From Paramagnetospirillum marisnigri (GTDB lineage Bacteria > Pseudomonadota > Alphaproteobacteria > Rhodospirillales > Magnetospirillaceae), in the NCBI RefSeq assembly GCF_001650715.1, contig NZ_LWQT01000120.1, positions 62,001-126,000 on the forward strand: a stretch of DNA of 64,000 nucleotides, given 5' to 3'. A program made the position numbers and the translations under genes. Positions 29,876-38,291 of the stretch are shown here, piece by piece. The notes under the pieces are model-generated. The model was not told the DNA's origin. It was given only the letters and a program-made list of their open reading frames with translations, and ran no database searches. Within the stretch, counting starts at the first letter, position 1; every line of letters starts with the position of its first letter.

Positions 29876-32046
29876 ACCAGATGGTTGCCTCCACCGCGCT
29901 GCCCTCCAAGCCCAACCAGAAGGCACTGGAGCAGTACGAACAGCAATTGGCCCAGAACGCGCTGGGCGGCTTTTCGGCGGCATCCGATCTCGCCGCCTGC
30001 CTGCTGCCTCTGCTCAAGGCATTGGGGTGGAAGGGCGATCCGCGCCATGTGGCGGAATCCCTGCCGCATTTCGCCAATGAGCTTGACCTGACCGGCCTGC
30101 GCAATGTCATGGCGACGCTCAACTATTCCAGCCGCCCCGAGATGCTGGAACTGGAAACCATCGACCCCCGACTGTTGCCGTGCCTGTTCCTGCCCGAGAA
30201 CCAGCCCGCCATGGTGGTGAAGGCCATCGACGATTTCGGCAATGCCGAGGTGTTCGACAGCGCCGAGGCCTCGTCACGCAGCATCGAGCCCTGCCATTTG
30301 AAGGGCATCGCCTATTTCTTCACCAATCTGGGGGCGGATACCGCGGCCAAACCGGCCAGTTGGTTCAGGAGTGTGATCGAACGCTTCCGGCCGCTGTACT
30401 GGCAGGCCTTCTTTGTCACCCTGATCCTCAATGTGTTTTCGCTCTCGACGCCGCTATTCACCATGGCGGTCTATGACAAGGTGATCGGCGCCTCGTCGCT
30501 GTCCATGCTGTGGGCCTTGTCCATCGGCGTCGTCTTCGCCCTGCTGGCCGACGCGGTGCTGCGCGAGGTACGTGCCCGGGTCCTGGCCTTTGTCGGCGCC
30601 CGGCTCGATAACATCATGGGCAACAATATCTTCCAGCACATCCTGGCCCTGCCGCCAGGGTTCACCGAGCGGGCCACCATCGGTGCCCAGGTCGCCCGTA
30701 TCAAGGACTTCGAATCGGTTCGCGAGTTCTTCACCGGGCCGCTGGCCACGGTGTTCATGGAACTGCCCTTCGCCTTCTTCTATTTCGCGGTGATCGCCAT
30801 GCTGGGCGGCATCATCGCGGTGGTGCCCATGATCGCCACGGTCATTTTCCTGATCGGCGGCTATCTGGTGCTGCCCATCGTGCGCAAGAATGTGGGCATC
30901 GCATCCCGTGCCGCCTCTCGCCGCCAGGAATTCCTGGTGGAGACCCTGGGCAAGATGCGGGCGGTGAAGCTGGCCTCGGCCGAGCATACCTGGGTCAAGC
31001 GCTATCGCGAGATGTCGGCCCGCGCCGCCATGGGCGGATTCAAGAACGGCGTCTTCGCCTCGCTGATCACTACCCTGTCCAATATCCTGATCATCAGTTC
31101 GGGATTGGCGACCATTTCGGTCGGTGTGCTGGGTGTCATCGACGGCACCATGACCATCGGCGGTCTGATCGCCGCCATGATGCTGGTCTGGCGGGTGCTG
31201 TCACCCATCCAGACCGGCTTCACCATGATCCAGCGGGTCGAGCAGGTGAGGGGCTCCATCCGCCAGATCGACGGACTGATGGGCATCAAGCCCGAGCGCG
31301 ACCCCAAGGCCATCGTGGCGCCGCTGAAGAATGTGAAGGGCAGGGTGGTGTTTTCGCGTGTTTCCCTGCGCTACACCAACGATGCCGACCCGGCGCTGGT
31401 CGGCGTGTCGTTCGAGGTCGAGCCGGGCGAGGTGGTGGCGGTGACGGGGCGCAACGGTTCCGGCAAGTCGACGGTGATCAAGCTGCTGTTGGGCCTCTAT
31501 CAGCCGCAGGCGGGTAACATCAAGATCGACGCCGCCGATATCCGCCAGATCGATCCAATCGAGATGCGGCACATGATGTCCTATGTGCCGCAGACCTGCA
31601 GCCTGTTCTTCGGCTCCATCGCCCAGAACCTGCGTCTGGCCAATCCCACCGCCACCGACGCCGATATCCGCTGGGCCTGCGACCAGGCCGATGTCTGGGA
31701 TGAAGTCGCCGCCCTGCCGCGTGGCCTGGAGACCCGCATCGGCGAGGGCTCGGCCGATCACCTGCCCACCAGTTTCATCCAGAAACTGTCGCTGGCCCGG
31801 GGCTATCTCAAGCGCAGCCCCATCATGCTGTTCGACGAGCCGGTCAATGGCCTTGATTTCGAGGGCGACCGGACCTTCATGCAGGCCGTGGAGAATTTCC
31901 GCGGCCAATCGACCATCTTCATGGTTACCCATCGCCCAAGCCACCTTCGTATCGCCGATCGCATCCTGGTATTCGACGGCGGCTATCTGCGTCTTGCCGG
32001 TCCCGCCGAAGAGGTGAGGGCTCGCATTCCTCCGGATCTGATCTGA
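29872..32046 (+). CDS. Type I secretion ABC transporter subunit with N-terminal peptidase-like domain
   Basis: A 724-residue exporter half. Residues 1-160 resemble the degenerate, catalytically dead peptidase-like domain of HlyB-type proteins. Six transmembrane helices lie at about 170-450. In the ABC domain, the P-loop GRNGSGKS (526-533), Walker B LFDEP (Glu656) and switch His687 are intact, while the signature is LPTSF (about 630-634) in place of LSGGQ. It overlaps the preceding gene by 4 bp and the HlyD-type gene follows after 1 bp. It probably provides a competent site of a heterodimeric exporter. Confidence 0.9.
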   Translation: MNQMVASTALPSKPNQKALEQYEQQLAQNALGGFSAASDLAACLLPLLKALGWKGDPRHVAESLPHFANELDLTGLRNVMATLNYSSRPEMLELETIDPRLLPCLFLPENQPAMVVKAIDDFGNAEVFDSAEASSRSIEPCHLKGIAYFFTNLGADTAAKPASWFRSVIERFRPLYWQAFFVTLILNVFSLSTPLFTMAVYDKVIGASSLSMLWALSIGVVFALLADAVLREVRARVLAFVGARLDNIMGNNIFQHILALPPGFTERATIGAQVARIKDFESVREFFTGPLATVFMELPFAFFYFAVIAMLGGIIAVVPMIATVIFLIGGYLVLPIVRKNVGIASRAASRRQEFLVETLGKMRAVKLASAEHTWVKRYREMSARAAMGGFKNGVFASLITTLSNILIISSGLATISVGVLGVIDGTMTIGGLIAAMMLVWRVLSPIQTGFTMIQRVEQVRGSIRQIDGLMGIKPERDPKAIVAPLKNVKGRVVFSRVSLRYTNDADPALVGVSFEVEPGEVVAVTGRNGSGKSTVIKLLLGLYQPQAGNIKIDAADIRQIDPIEMRHMMSYVPQTCSLFFGSIAQNLRLANPTATDADIRWACDQADVWDEVAALPRGLETRIGEGSADHLPTSFIQKLSLARGYLKRSPIMLFDEPVNGLDFEGDRTFMQAVENFRGQSTIFMVTHRPSHLRIADRILVFDGGYLRLAGPAEEVRARIPPDLI

Positions 32047-32047
32047 C

Positions 32048-33448
32048 ATGAGCAGCAACAGCCAGAGCCTCGCCAACGTTTCCGGCAATCCGCAGAACCT
32101 GCCGCAGACGGTGGCCCCCAAGCCGCCAGCGGTCAAGATGTCGTCACGGCAGTCCCGCCATCTGGCCCAGGCGGTTGTGCTTGAGGAAAGCGGCACCTCC
32201 GGCCTGGTTCGCTTTACCATGCTGGTGGCCAGCGTCACGACCGCCGCCTTCGTTGTCTGGGCGGCGCTCACCGAAATTCCGGAAATTGCCTCCGCCGAAG
32301 GCAATGTCATTCCCAGCGGCCAGATTCAATCGATCCAGCATCTGGAAGGCGGCATCATCCAGGAAATCGTGGTCAAGGAAGCGGAGATCGTCGAGGCGGG
32401 CCAAGTGATCGTGCGCCTCAATCCCGCCCAGGCCATTTCCGACCTGGAGCAGACCCGTGCCCGCGAAGCCAGCCTGCTGATCAAGGCCGAGCGCTTGCGC
32501 GCCTTCGCCGAGGAACGTCAGCCTGATTTCAGTGGCATGCCGCCCGGCTATGAACGCCTGATCGCCGATAACATGGCCATCTTCGCCAGCCAGAACCAGG
32601 CCCGAGATACGGCCCGCTCGGTGATTTCCTCGCAGATCGACCAGAAGCGCTCCGACCTCAAGCTGCTGCAAAACCAAGAGATCTCGCTGCGCGAGCAGTT
32701 GGGGCCTCTTCAGGAAGAAATGACCATGCGCCAGGAACTGGTGGCCAAGGGCCTGGTGTCGCGGGTGGTCTATCTCGACACCAAGCGCGAGCTGTCGCGT
32801 GTCCAGGGCGAAGTCGCGCGCTTGATCGGACAGGAGGTCACGGCGCGCGGCGCCTTGATGGAGGTGGAGAACCGCCTGATCGACAGTAATTCCTCGCTGC
32901 AGAAGCAAACCATGGACGAGATGGGCGTCACCGTGAACGAACTGGCCCAGGTCCAGGAGAGCATCGGTCGCCTGGAGGACAGGGTGAAGCGCCTGGACGT
33001 GGTGTCGCCGGTGCGCGGCATCGTCAAGGGACTGGCGGTCAAGAATCAGGGGGCGGTGATCGCGCCCGGTGGTCAGGTCTGCGATATCGTCCCGATCGAG
33101 GATGAAATGAAGATCGATGCCAAGGTCACCACCAAGGATGTCGGTCATCTCAAGATCGGTCAGCCGGTCAAGGTCAAGGTGACCACCTATGACTTCGCCC
33201 GTTATGGCGCCGCCGAAGGCACGCTGACCAAGATTTCCGCCTCCAGTTTTACCGATGAGAAGGGCAATCCCTTCTTCAAGGCGGTGATCGTGCTTCACCA
33301 GAATTACGTGGGCAAGGTGCCTGGACGTTTCATGGTCCATCCCGGCATGACGGTTACCGCCGAAATCATCACCGGCGAAAAAACCCTGCTGCAATACATG
33401 CTGAAGCCCATCTTCACCCAGATCCAGCAGTCGTTCCATGAGCGTTGA
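32048..33448 (+). CDS. HlyD-family membrane fusion protein
   Basis: A 466-residue periplasmic adaptor. A single transmembrane helix lies at about residues 55-75, followed by the barrel start GNVIPSGQIQSIQHLEGGIIQEI typical of HlyD, long coiled coils (about 110-300), and the C-terminal barrel RGIVKGLAVKNQGAVIAPGGQV. Substrate and outer-membrane partner (a TolC-like protein) are not in the window. It completes the operon with the two ABC genes, and its end overlaps the DUF502 gene by 11 bp. Confidence 0.93.
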   Translation: MSSNSQSLANVSGNPQNLPQTVAPKPPAVKMSSRQSRHLAQAVVLEESGTSGLVRFTMLVASVTTAAFVVWAALTEIPEIASAEGNVIPSGQIQSIQHLEGGIIQEIVVKEAEIVEAGQVIVRLNPAQAISDLEQTRAREASLLIKAERLRAFAEERQPDFSGMPPGYERLIADNMAIFASQNQARDTARSVISSQIDQKRSDLKLLQNQEISLREQLGPLQEEMTMRQELVAKGLVSRVVYLDTKRELSRVQGEVARLIGQEVTARGALMEVENRLIDSNSSLQKQTMDEMGVTVNELAQVQESIGRLEDRVKRLDVVSPVRGIVKGLAVKNQGAVIAPGGQVCDIVPIEDEMKIDAKVTTKDVGHLKIGQPVKVKVTTYDFARYGAAEGTLTKISASSFTDEKGNPFFKAVIVLHQNYVGKVPGRFMVHPGMTVTAEIITGEKTLLQYMLKPIFTQIQQSFHER

Positions 33449-34115
33449 GACCCGCGAGGACACCAAGGCCAGACCCAGCCTGATCCCCCGCCTGGGGATC
33501 GGCGCCCGGCTGCGTGCCTATTTCTTCGCGGGTGTGGTGGTGGTGGCCCCGGTCTCCATCACCTTCTATATCGCCTGGAAATTCATCAGCTTCGTCGATG
33601 GGCAGGTCTCGCCACTGATACCGCCCGCGATCCTGCCGCAGCATTGGGCTTTGCCCGGGGTCGGCCTGGTGATTGCCGTGGTCGGCCTGACCCTGGTGGG
33701 GGCGCTGACCGCCAACTTTGTCGGCAGGCTGGTGGTGCGGATATCCGAGGCCATCCTGACCAGGATGCCGGTCATCCGGGGCATCTATAGCGCGGTGAAA
33801 CAGATTTTCGACACCATCTTCGGCCAGAAGGCGGAAGCCTTTCGCGAAGTGGTCCTGGTGGAATATCCGAGGGCAGGGGCATGGACCATCGCCTTCGTGA
33901 CCGGCCAGGCCTCGGGAGAGATCAAAGACGCCTTCGCGGACGAGATGGTCAGTGTCTTCGTGCCCACCACGCCGAATCCGACTTCGGGATTCCTGCTGTT
34001 CGTGCCCAAGGCCGATCTGCGGCCGCTGGCCATGACGGTGGAGGAGGGGCTGAAGATGGTGGTGTCCATGGGGGTATTGACCCCGGCCGGGACACCTGCG
34101 GCGGTCCAGGGCTGA
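33438..34115 (+). CDS. DUF502 membrane protein
   Basis: A 225-residue protein of the DUF502 family, with two transmembrane helices (about residues 24-46 and 72-96) and a soluble C-terminal domain. Family blocks are MPVIRGIYSAVKQI and FVPTTPNPTSGFLLFVP. Function is unknown. Its start lies within the end of the HlyD-type gene, suggesting it is part of the secretion operon here, though DUF502 is found widely outside such operons. Confidence 0.88.
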   Translation: MSVETREDTKARPSLIPRLGIGARLRAYFFAGVVVVAPVSITFYIAWKFISFVDGQVSPLIPPAILPQHWALPGVGLVIAVVGLTLVGALTANFVGRLVVRISEAILTRMPVIRGIYSAVKQIFDTIFGQKAEAFREVVLVEYPRAGAWTIAFVTGQASGEIKDAFADEMVSVFVPTTPNPTSGFLLFVPKADLRPLAMTVEEGLKMVVSMGVLTPAGTPAAVQG

Positions 34116-34121
34116 GCAGCG

Positions 34122-34337
34122 TCAGCCCGGAGGCAGGTCTTCTTCCAGGATGGTCATGTGCAACGAATACGACACTTCGCCGTCTTCGTCGTCACGGTGC
34201 AGCACACCGATGAATTCTCCACCCAGGGTCACTTCGATCGGCGCGCCACGCTTCTTGGGCGGCTCAATCCTGATCTTGGGGTTGCCGAAGGTCGCGCGCA
34301 GATAGGCCTCGACCCGGGCGATGTCTTTGGGGGTCAT
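34122..34337 (-). CDS. DUF3126 small protein
   Basis: A 71-residue alphaproteobacterial DUF3126 protein: ARVEAYLRATFGNPKIRI, KRGAPIEVTLGGEFIGVL and DGEVSYSLHMTIL. It is probably soluble; function unknown. The ATG at 34337 was chosen over a GTG three codons upstream. It is convergent with DUF502 and downstream of the cold-shock gene. Confidence 0.8.
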   Translation of the reverse strand: MTPKDIARVEAYLRATFGNPKIRIEPPKKRGAPIEVTLGGEFIGVLHRDDEDGEVSYSLHMTILEEDLPPG

Positions 34338-34435
34338 GCAAGTCACCGAATGGCTTGATCAAGGGGGAGGGAGCCTTGGCACCCTCTCGGCAAGGACAGT
34401 CGGTGACCCTTGGGCCACCGACCACCTTTAAAGAC

Positions 34436-34645
34436 TCAGAGAGCCTTCAGATTGACCGCGGAGGTCTTGCCCTTGCGGGGGTCGCGCTCTTCTTCGAAAA
34501 ACACCTTCTGGCCGTCCTTCAGGCCACCCAGGCCGGCACGCTCCACGGCAGAGATGTGGACGAACACGTCGGCGCCGCCGTTATCCGGAGCGATGAAGCC
34601 GTAACCCTTGGTGCTGTTGAACCATTTGACAGTGCCGTTCGGCAT
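34436..34645 (-). CDS. cspA: Cold-shock domain protein
   Basis: A 69-residue single cold-shock domain that binds single-stranded RNA/DNA and melts mRNA structure. Motifs [17 protein letters not shown] (RNP1 KGYGFI) and DVFVHISAV (RNP2) are perfect. The ATG at 34645 follows TGGAGAC; the upstream in-frame extension to 34741 lies in what should be a 5' leader. It is the last host gene before the left dif-like site (about 200 bp away). Confidence 0.96.
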   Translation of the reverse strand: MPNGTVKWFNSTKGYGFIAPDNGGADVFVHISAVERAGLGGLKDGQKVFFEEERDPRKGKTSAVNLKAL

Positions 34646-34851
34646 TTGATGTCTCCAATCATGAGCAAAGCCCAGCGCAGGAATGCGCCGAGCATCAAGT
34701 GCCGAGCGATTCTGGTCGTTTCGAAAGGCAGGTTTGATCAAGGCACTCTCGATTGGATCGGGCGGAAAAGCAAGAGAAAGAAAGCATAAGTCTTGATTTG
34801 GGGGCGTGCGCGCGACGCGGGTCTACCCCATTCCCGACGGCCTGCATCCTT

Positions 34852-34879
34852 ATGTCGCATAATGTATATTATGGAAACT
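34852..34879 (+). other. Left dif-like attachment site (attL)
   Basis: A 28-bp site in dif layout: an 11-bp XerC-side arm ATGTCGCATAA (34852-34862), central TGTATA (34863-34868) and an 11-bp XerD-side arm TTATGGAAACT (34869-34879). The inner CGCATAA-TGTATA-TTATG matches the E. coli dif core exactly. Its XerC arm is well conserved and its XerD arm partly (8 of 11). With the right site it bounds the prophage. Confidence 0.85.
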
Positions 34880-34964
34880 GTCGCTTTGGCGGATACGGGA
34901 CGCCAAGCCATTGATCCGATTAAACAAAGCGCAAACCAACCCAACCGAACCCGCCGAGGTCAGA

Positions 34965-35432
34965 ATGATCAAGATACAGCTATCCATTGACGACAAACAC
35001 TTACCAGTGATCGAACAGTTCTTGGCTTCCGCATTGGCGGAAGTACAAAAGGCGCGCAATCCTGCATATATGCCTGAAGTATGTTGCAAAAAGACAACAG
35101 CGTATTTCGACACCGTTCAGAAGCTCGCAAAGGCAGCAATGGAGCGGGTTACGCTGGGGACGCCGATAGATGATGCTGTTGCAGAAATGACACGCCAAGC
35201 CCCATACCCTGCATGGGATACCGCGCTTGCCAACCTAAGACTAGCCATGAAAAAAAGGGACCGCGAGACGCGACTAAAGCGCGATGCGCTCATAGAGCGG
35301 ATGCTGCAAGCCGGATATAGGAACCGCCAGATCGCCGAAGCCATCGGGTCAGACGAGAAATTCGCCGCCAAGCTGGCGGCTGCCGCGAAATCCAGAATTA
35401 TGAAGGAAACTCGCCCATGTACTGGTTCTTGA
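34965..35432 (+). CDS. Prophage rightward gene, possible regulator
   Basis: A 155-residue protein encoded against the direction of the phage operon and next to the left junction. The ATG at 34965 is supported by GAGG 8 bp before. The C-terminal third has a predicted helix-turn-helix (ALIERMLQAGYRNRQIAEAIG) between basic stretches, suggesting DNA binding. In the circular phage it would be divergent from the main operon across the attachment site, the place of a repressor gene. Base composition is AT-richer than host genes. Confidence 0.6.
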   Translation: MIKIQLSIDDKHLPVIEQFLASALAEVQKARNPAYMPEVCCKKTTAYFDTVQKLAKAAMERVTLGTPIDDAVAEMTRQAPYPAWDTALANLRLAMKKRDRETRLKRDALIERMLQAGYRNRQIAEAIGSDEKFAAKLAAAAKSRIMKETRPCTGS

Positions 35433-35620
35433 TGATCATCACCATGACGAATGGGCAACCGTCCATTCAGTCAATCACCCCTATGCCAAGTAAAGAAGTG
35501 TGCGAAGATTTTGTTTCAAGACTTCAGGATATGACGATCGCGACACATGATGGAAAACACATCCGTTTTCACTCAAATCTCAAATGCTTGTCTAGCGCCG
35601 TGACAACGCCCAAGCCATAA
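35417..35620 (+). CDS. Prophage small hypothetical protein
   Basis: A 67-residue frame overlapping the end of the preceding gene by 16 bp and the convergent phage operon end by 29 bp. It begins with a hydrophobic stretch (MYWFLMIITM) and contains two cysteines. No family recognised. It may be translated through coupling to the previous gene. Confidence 0.4.
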   Translation: MYWFLMIITMTNGQPSIQSITPMPSKEVCEDFVSRLQDMTIATHDGKHIRFHSNLKCLSSAVTTPKP

Positions 35621-35804
35621 GGACAATTGACCCGACGATAAACCAGAATGCCGCTTCGGCTTCTTTGCGGGTCAGGATCGTGCCGGTGGCGGAAATATAG
35701 ACCCGCTCGACGCCATCGGTTCCGGTGTAGAACGTCGGGCGGGGTTCCGGGCGGGGCGCATCAGCCCCGCTCAATCCGCCATCCTGGAATTCCTCTTCGT
35801 ACAT
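35592..35804 (-). CDS. Prophage single-span membrane protein, last operon gene
   Basis: A 70-residue protein: a Pro/Glu-rich N-terminus, the block YTGTDGVERVYISATGTILTRKEA, and a C-terminal transmembrane helix (FWFIVGSIVLMAWALSRR). The start 35804 is preferred because GGAGG stands 6 bp before it, inside the end of the upstream gene; the adjacent ATG at 35807 overlaps that gene's stop. Such C-terminally anchored small proteins are typical of membrane-containing phage virions. Confidence 0.6.
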   Translation of the reverse strand: MYEEEFQDGGLSGADAPRPEPRPTFYTGTDGVERVYISATGTILTRKEAEAAFWFIVGSIVLMAWALSRR

Positions 35805-36142
35805 CATCGCCTCCGCTTGTGACTGGCGACCACCATGACCAGCCCCAAGGCCACCAGGGCGACCCACAGCCATTTGTGATTTTTTCCCACAAATCCATCC
35901 AGCGAGGCCCCGAGGCCGGTGGCGCTGTCGCCTTCGGCTGATCCAGCATCAGATCCATTGTCCTGCGTCACGGCATCAATCGTGGCTTGATATGACCCAT
36001 CATCAACTGGTTCTGTCCTGGCCCCATCAGGCATGCCAGGGGCGACCGTAATTTCTGGATCGTACGCCCGTGATCCGTCCGTATAGACGACCCACCGATT
36101 CCCCCGCTCGTCATATTCGACATGGTCAACATAGACCGCCAT
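35804..36142 (-). CDS. Prophage membrane protein, C-terminal anchor
   Basis: A 112-residue protein. The N-terminal YVDHVEYDERGNRWVVYTDGS region is beta-like, the middle is acidic and low-complexity (NGSDAGSAEGDSATG), and a C-terminal transmembrane helix (WLWVALVALGLVMVVASHK) ends in KRRR. It is likely in the internal virion membrane. It is coupled to the next gene by overlap. Confidence 0.65.
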   Translation of the reverse strand: MAVYVDHVEYDERGNRWVVYTDGSRAYDPEITVAPGMPDGARTEPVDDGSYQATIDAVTQDNGSDAGSAEGDSATGLGASLDGFVGKNHKWLWVALVALGLVMVVASHKRRR

Positions 36143-36155
36143 CGCCTTCCCTCCT

Positions 36156-36311
36156 CTATCTGGACGCGATGAAGACGGCGAACACCAGGACGGCCCCGCC
36201 GATCACCGCGAGAGGCAGATAGCTGTCAATGGTTTCGCCCGCCCCCTTGGCGGCTTGCTCCCGGATGTAGTTTCCGGGAGCATCCAGGATGGCGTTGAGC
36301 CAGTCCGGCAT
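36156..36311 (-). CDS. Prophage 51-residue membrane protein
   Basis: A short gene with GGAGG 5 bp before the ATG. It starts with an amphipathic helix (MPDWLNAILDAPGNYIREQA) and ends with a transmembrane helix (LPLAVIGGAVLVFAVFIASR). It lies between two other small leftward genes, with only 2 bp between its start and the next stop. The WLNAILDAP opening echoes WLDGILGTV in the 112-residue protein at 40009-40347, so the two may be related. Confidence 0.6.
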   Translation of the reverse strand: MPDWLNAILDAPGNYIREQAAKGAGETIDSYLPLAVIGGAVLVFAVFIASR

Positions 36312-36313
36312 AT

Positions 36314-36415
36314 CTACCTCCGCCGACGCTTGGCCTTGGCCTTGACGATCTTGCCGCCCTTGGTCAGGCGATAGCCCTTCTTGATCCGCCCCGAGGCGGT
36401 GCGCGCCTTAGCCAT
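36314..36415 (-). CDS. Prophage very basic 33-residue protein
   Basis: A tiny protein with 15 Lys/Arg residues among 33, ending KAKAKRRRR. Its composition suggests a DNA-condensing or nucleocapsid peptide, as seen in some icosahedral membrane phages. The gene overlaps the preceding holin-like gene by 8 bp. The call rests on frame integrity, coupling and composition. Confidence 0.5.
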   Translation of the reverse strand: MAKARTASGRIKKGYRLTKGGKIVKAKAKRRRR

Positions 36416-36587
36416 TGGGCACCCCGCCATTGTTCGGGGTGACAAAGGCGAGGACGGCCGCCATCACGGCGCCAATGGCGGTGTTGGCGTCGACGGTGCC
36501 GGTCGCCACGCCGATCCCCGCCCCCACGGCGGAAAGCAGGGCAGTGCGGGACGAGTTTTCGGACAGGCGCTTCAGGAACCACTTCAT
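36408..36587 (-). CDS. Prophage holin-like 59-residue protein
   Basis: A short protein with two hydrophobic segments, RTALLSAVGAGIGVATGTV (about 14-32) and AIGAVMAAVLAFVTP (37-51), behind a charged start (MKWFLKRLSE). Size, two spans and position just downstream of the endolysin make it a holin candidate. It overlaps the preceding gene by 4 bp and the following by 8 bp. Confidence 0.5.
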   Translation of the reverse strand: MKWFLKRLSENSSRTALLSAVGAGIGVATGTVDANTAIGAVMAAVLAFVTPNNGGVPNG

Positions 36588-36748
36588 CGGTCACATTCCT
36601 TCTCGAAATTGCAGGGAAGCCGCTTGAACAGGATTTCCAGCTCCAGGATGCGGCGGTCCAGCTTTTGCCAGACCCACAGGATTGCGGCGGCGGGAAGCGA
36701 CCCGGGCGCCACGGCGGAAAGCATGTTGATCAGTTCGGCGTCAGGCAT
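36584..36748 (-). CDS. Prophage 54-residue protein beside the endolysin
   Basis: A small protein with a hydrophobic stretch (APGSLPAAAILWVWQKL) and a charged helix (DRRILELEILFKRL). Its start overlaps the endolysin stop by 8 bp and its end overlaps the holin-like gene by 4 bp. It may be an anti-holin, spanin-like or virion membrane protein; the sequence does not decide. Confidence 0.5.
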   Translation of the reverse strand: MPDAELINMLSAVAPGSLPAAAILWVWQKLDRRILELEILFKRLPCNFEKECDR

Positions 36749-37238
36749 AGAAGACGTGCCTCCCGATCTGAGCGGTGACGGTCAGTTCATCCGCCCAGGC
36801 CGGGTGAATGTTGACCGTGTGATAGTGGGTGGCGCCCCCGGTGATATCGTCCAGGCCACCGTTGACGGCCGCCGTAGCGATTTCGACGGCCGCCGCGAAC
36901 GACGGATCAGCCGTGGTGACGGTGGCGAGCTTGACCAAGTTGGGGTCGTTGGCGTTCCAGGCGCTGAACTGGTAGGGGGCTTGGCACACCCCGACCCATC
37001 CCCGCCCCCACCACCCCGGATTGGCAACCCGGTTGGAAATCACATTGGCGACGGCCTGCATGCCGGTCGCGCCTTCACCGCGGGCCTCGCCCCAAATGGT
37101 GCGGGCCACCACATCAACGGCGGCATCGGCTTCGGGCATTGCGTCATAATTGGCGGAAAGAGCCGCCTTGGCTTGGCGAGACGTGAGCATGAACACTCCA
37201 TAGGCGAGCAGTCCGAGACCGAGCAGACGGACCAGCAT
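36741..37238 (-). CDS. SleB-type cell wall hydrolase (prophage endolysin)
   Basis: A 165-residue peptidoglycan hydrolase of the Hydrolase_2/SleB family. An N-terminal signal or anchor helix (LLGLGLLAYGVFMLTS) is followed by the catalytic domain, with the key Glu in ARTIWGEARGEGATGMQAVA, then NVISNRV, the CQAPYQFSAW block and the ATHYHT element. It would cleave host peptidoglycan for lysis or entry. It lies in the lysis cluster of the phage operon. Confidence 0.88.
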   Translation of the reverse strand: MLVRLLGLGLLAYGVFMLTSRQAKAALSANYDAMPEADAAVDVVARTIWGEARGEGATGMQAVANVISNRVANPGWWGRGWVGVCQAPYQFSAWNANDPNLVKLATVTTADPSFAAAVEIATAAVNGGLDDITGGATHYHTVNIHPAWADELTVTAQIGRHVFYA

Positions 37239-37241
37239 TGG

Positions 37242-37310
37242 TTAATTTCCAGGGGCGAAAGCATCGTCGGGGACCGGGTTTTCACCGGGCTTGATCGGCA
37301 ACGGGGGCAT
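37242..37310 (-). CDS. Possible 22-residue prophage peptide
   Basis: A 22-codon frame between the spike-like gene and the endolysin, with GAGGTGATC just before the ATG. The peptide is Pro-rich (MPPLPIKPGENPVPDDAFAP). Its position and ribosome-binding site favour a real gene, but its size keeps confidence low. Confidence 0.3.
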   Translation of the reverse strand: MPPLPIKPGENPVPDDAFAPGN

Positions 37311-37317
37311 GATCACC

Positions 37318-38289
37318 TCACTTGGCCTGTATCCAGACGCCATGATTGGAAAGGGTGTAGGCGGCGCTGGTACGCCAGCGCCAATAGATGCTTGACCCGG
37401 CCGGTTGAGCCGACAGGTTGACGAGCCCGCCGACAATGCGGGTGGTGGCATTGAACTTGCCCAGATCGGCCAGGGTGACGGCCGCCCAGGTGGTGCCGTC
37501 ACGCGACAGGTCAAGCATGCAGTCCGTCCCGATGGCCCCGCCGCCAAGCTCTACCGGACACACAATGCGTGCCTGGGATGGCTGGAACCCGAGGGCAAAT
37601 GCGGCAGATACCACCGTCACGGCGGCAGCCGCGCCGACCGTCTGATAGGTGTATCGCAGGATCGGCGCTTGAGCCGTTCCGGACCCGACTTCCGTCATTG
37701 ACACCGCTCCCGACGCATCCCCGGACATCCAGGCCGCGTTTCCCGGAGCGCCGTTGACCATGCTGTAGCCACTGGACGCATAGGCTGCGAGGCAGAACGT
37801 GCCCGACCCTGGCACCGCATAGGCACTGGATAGCGTCGCGTCTTCCCAGCCCGTTCCGCCATGGGCCAGGGTCGCCGAAGCCACCACCGTAAAGGCACCC
37901 GCCCCGGTCCTCTGCATCAGCTTGACCGGTATCGACGCGGCGACCGTGGAATAGACCCCGATTTTGGTGACGGTTGCTCCATTGGTGACGGTGAAAGACA
38001 TGTCCACCACCGTGCGGCCAACCCAGGCGCCGAAAGTCGAATTCGCGGACCAAGACGTTGCGGCGGTGCCGCTACTTACTGATTGATTTCGCACCGTCTT
38101 GGCTGTCGCGTCATAGGCGCCGCCGCCAAGCGCCGCAATCCCGGTCTGATCGGTAAAGGCATCGGCCATGCCGGTAGAGAGTGCCAGAACCGACCACCCA
38201 TCCTTGAGCACATCCCGGAGCGAGGCGACGGCTACGTCAACCTGGAGTGCGTCAAGGTCAGGACGAAGATTGGGAATGATCATGCCCAT
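37318..38289 (-). CDS. Prophage spike / receptor-binding protein candidate
   Basis: A 323-residue protein rich in Ala, Gly, Ser, Thr and Val, predicted all-beta. A helical N-terminal segment (LRPDLDALQVDVAVASLRDV) could attach it to the particle. The middle repeats short hydrophobic strands, and the C-terminus (SIYWRWRTSAAYTLSNHGVWIQAK) recalls the ends of tail-fibre or spike proteins. The ATG at 38289 follows GGAGGG. No catalytic motif is seen. I infer a role in receptor recognition from composition and order. Confidence 0.6.
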   Translation of the reverse strand: MGMIIPNLRPDLDALQVDVAVASLRDVLKDGWSVLALSTGMADAFTDQTGIAALGGGAYDATAKTVRNQSVSSGTAATSWSANSTFGAWVGRTVVDMSFTVTNGATVTKIGVYSTVAASIPVKLMQRTGAGAFTVVASATLAHGGTGWEDATLSSAYAVPGSGTFCLAAYASSGYSMVNGAPGNAAWMSGDASGAVSMTEVGSGTAQAPILRYTYQTVGAAAAVTVVSAAFALGFQPSQARIVCPVELGGGAIGTDCMLDLSRDGTTWAAVTLADLGKFNATTRIVGGLVNLSAQPAGSSIYWRWRTSAAYTLSNHGVWIQAK

Positions 38290-38291
38290 GA

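Noticed and set aside
34399-34422. Hairpin after the cold-shock gene as a terminator
   Set aside because: The stem GTCGGTG/CACCGAC is clear, but no run of T follows on either strand, so it is not a standard intrinsic terminator.
34738-34944. 68-codon leftward frame across the left attachment site
   Set aside because: Same reason: it spans the phage-host junction and lies in the cold-shock gene's leader region.
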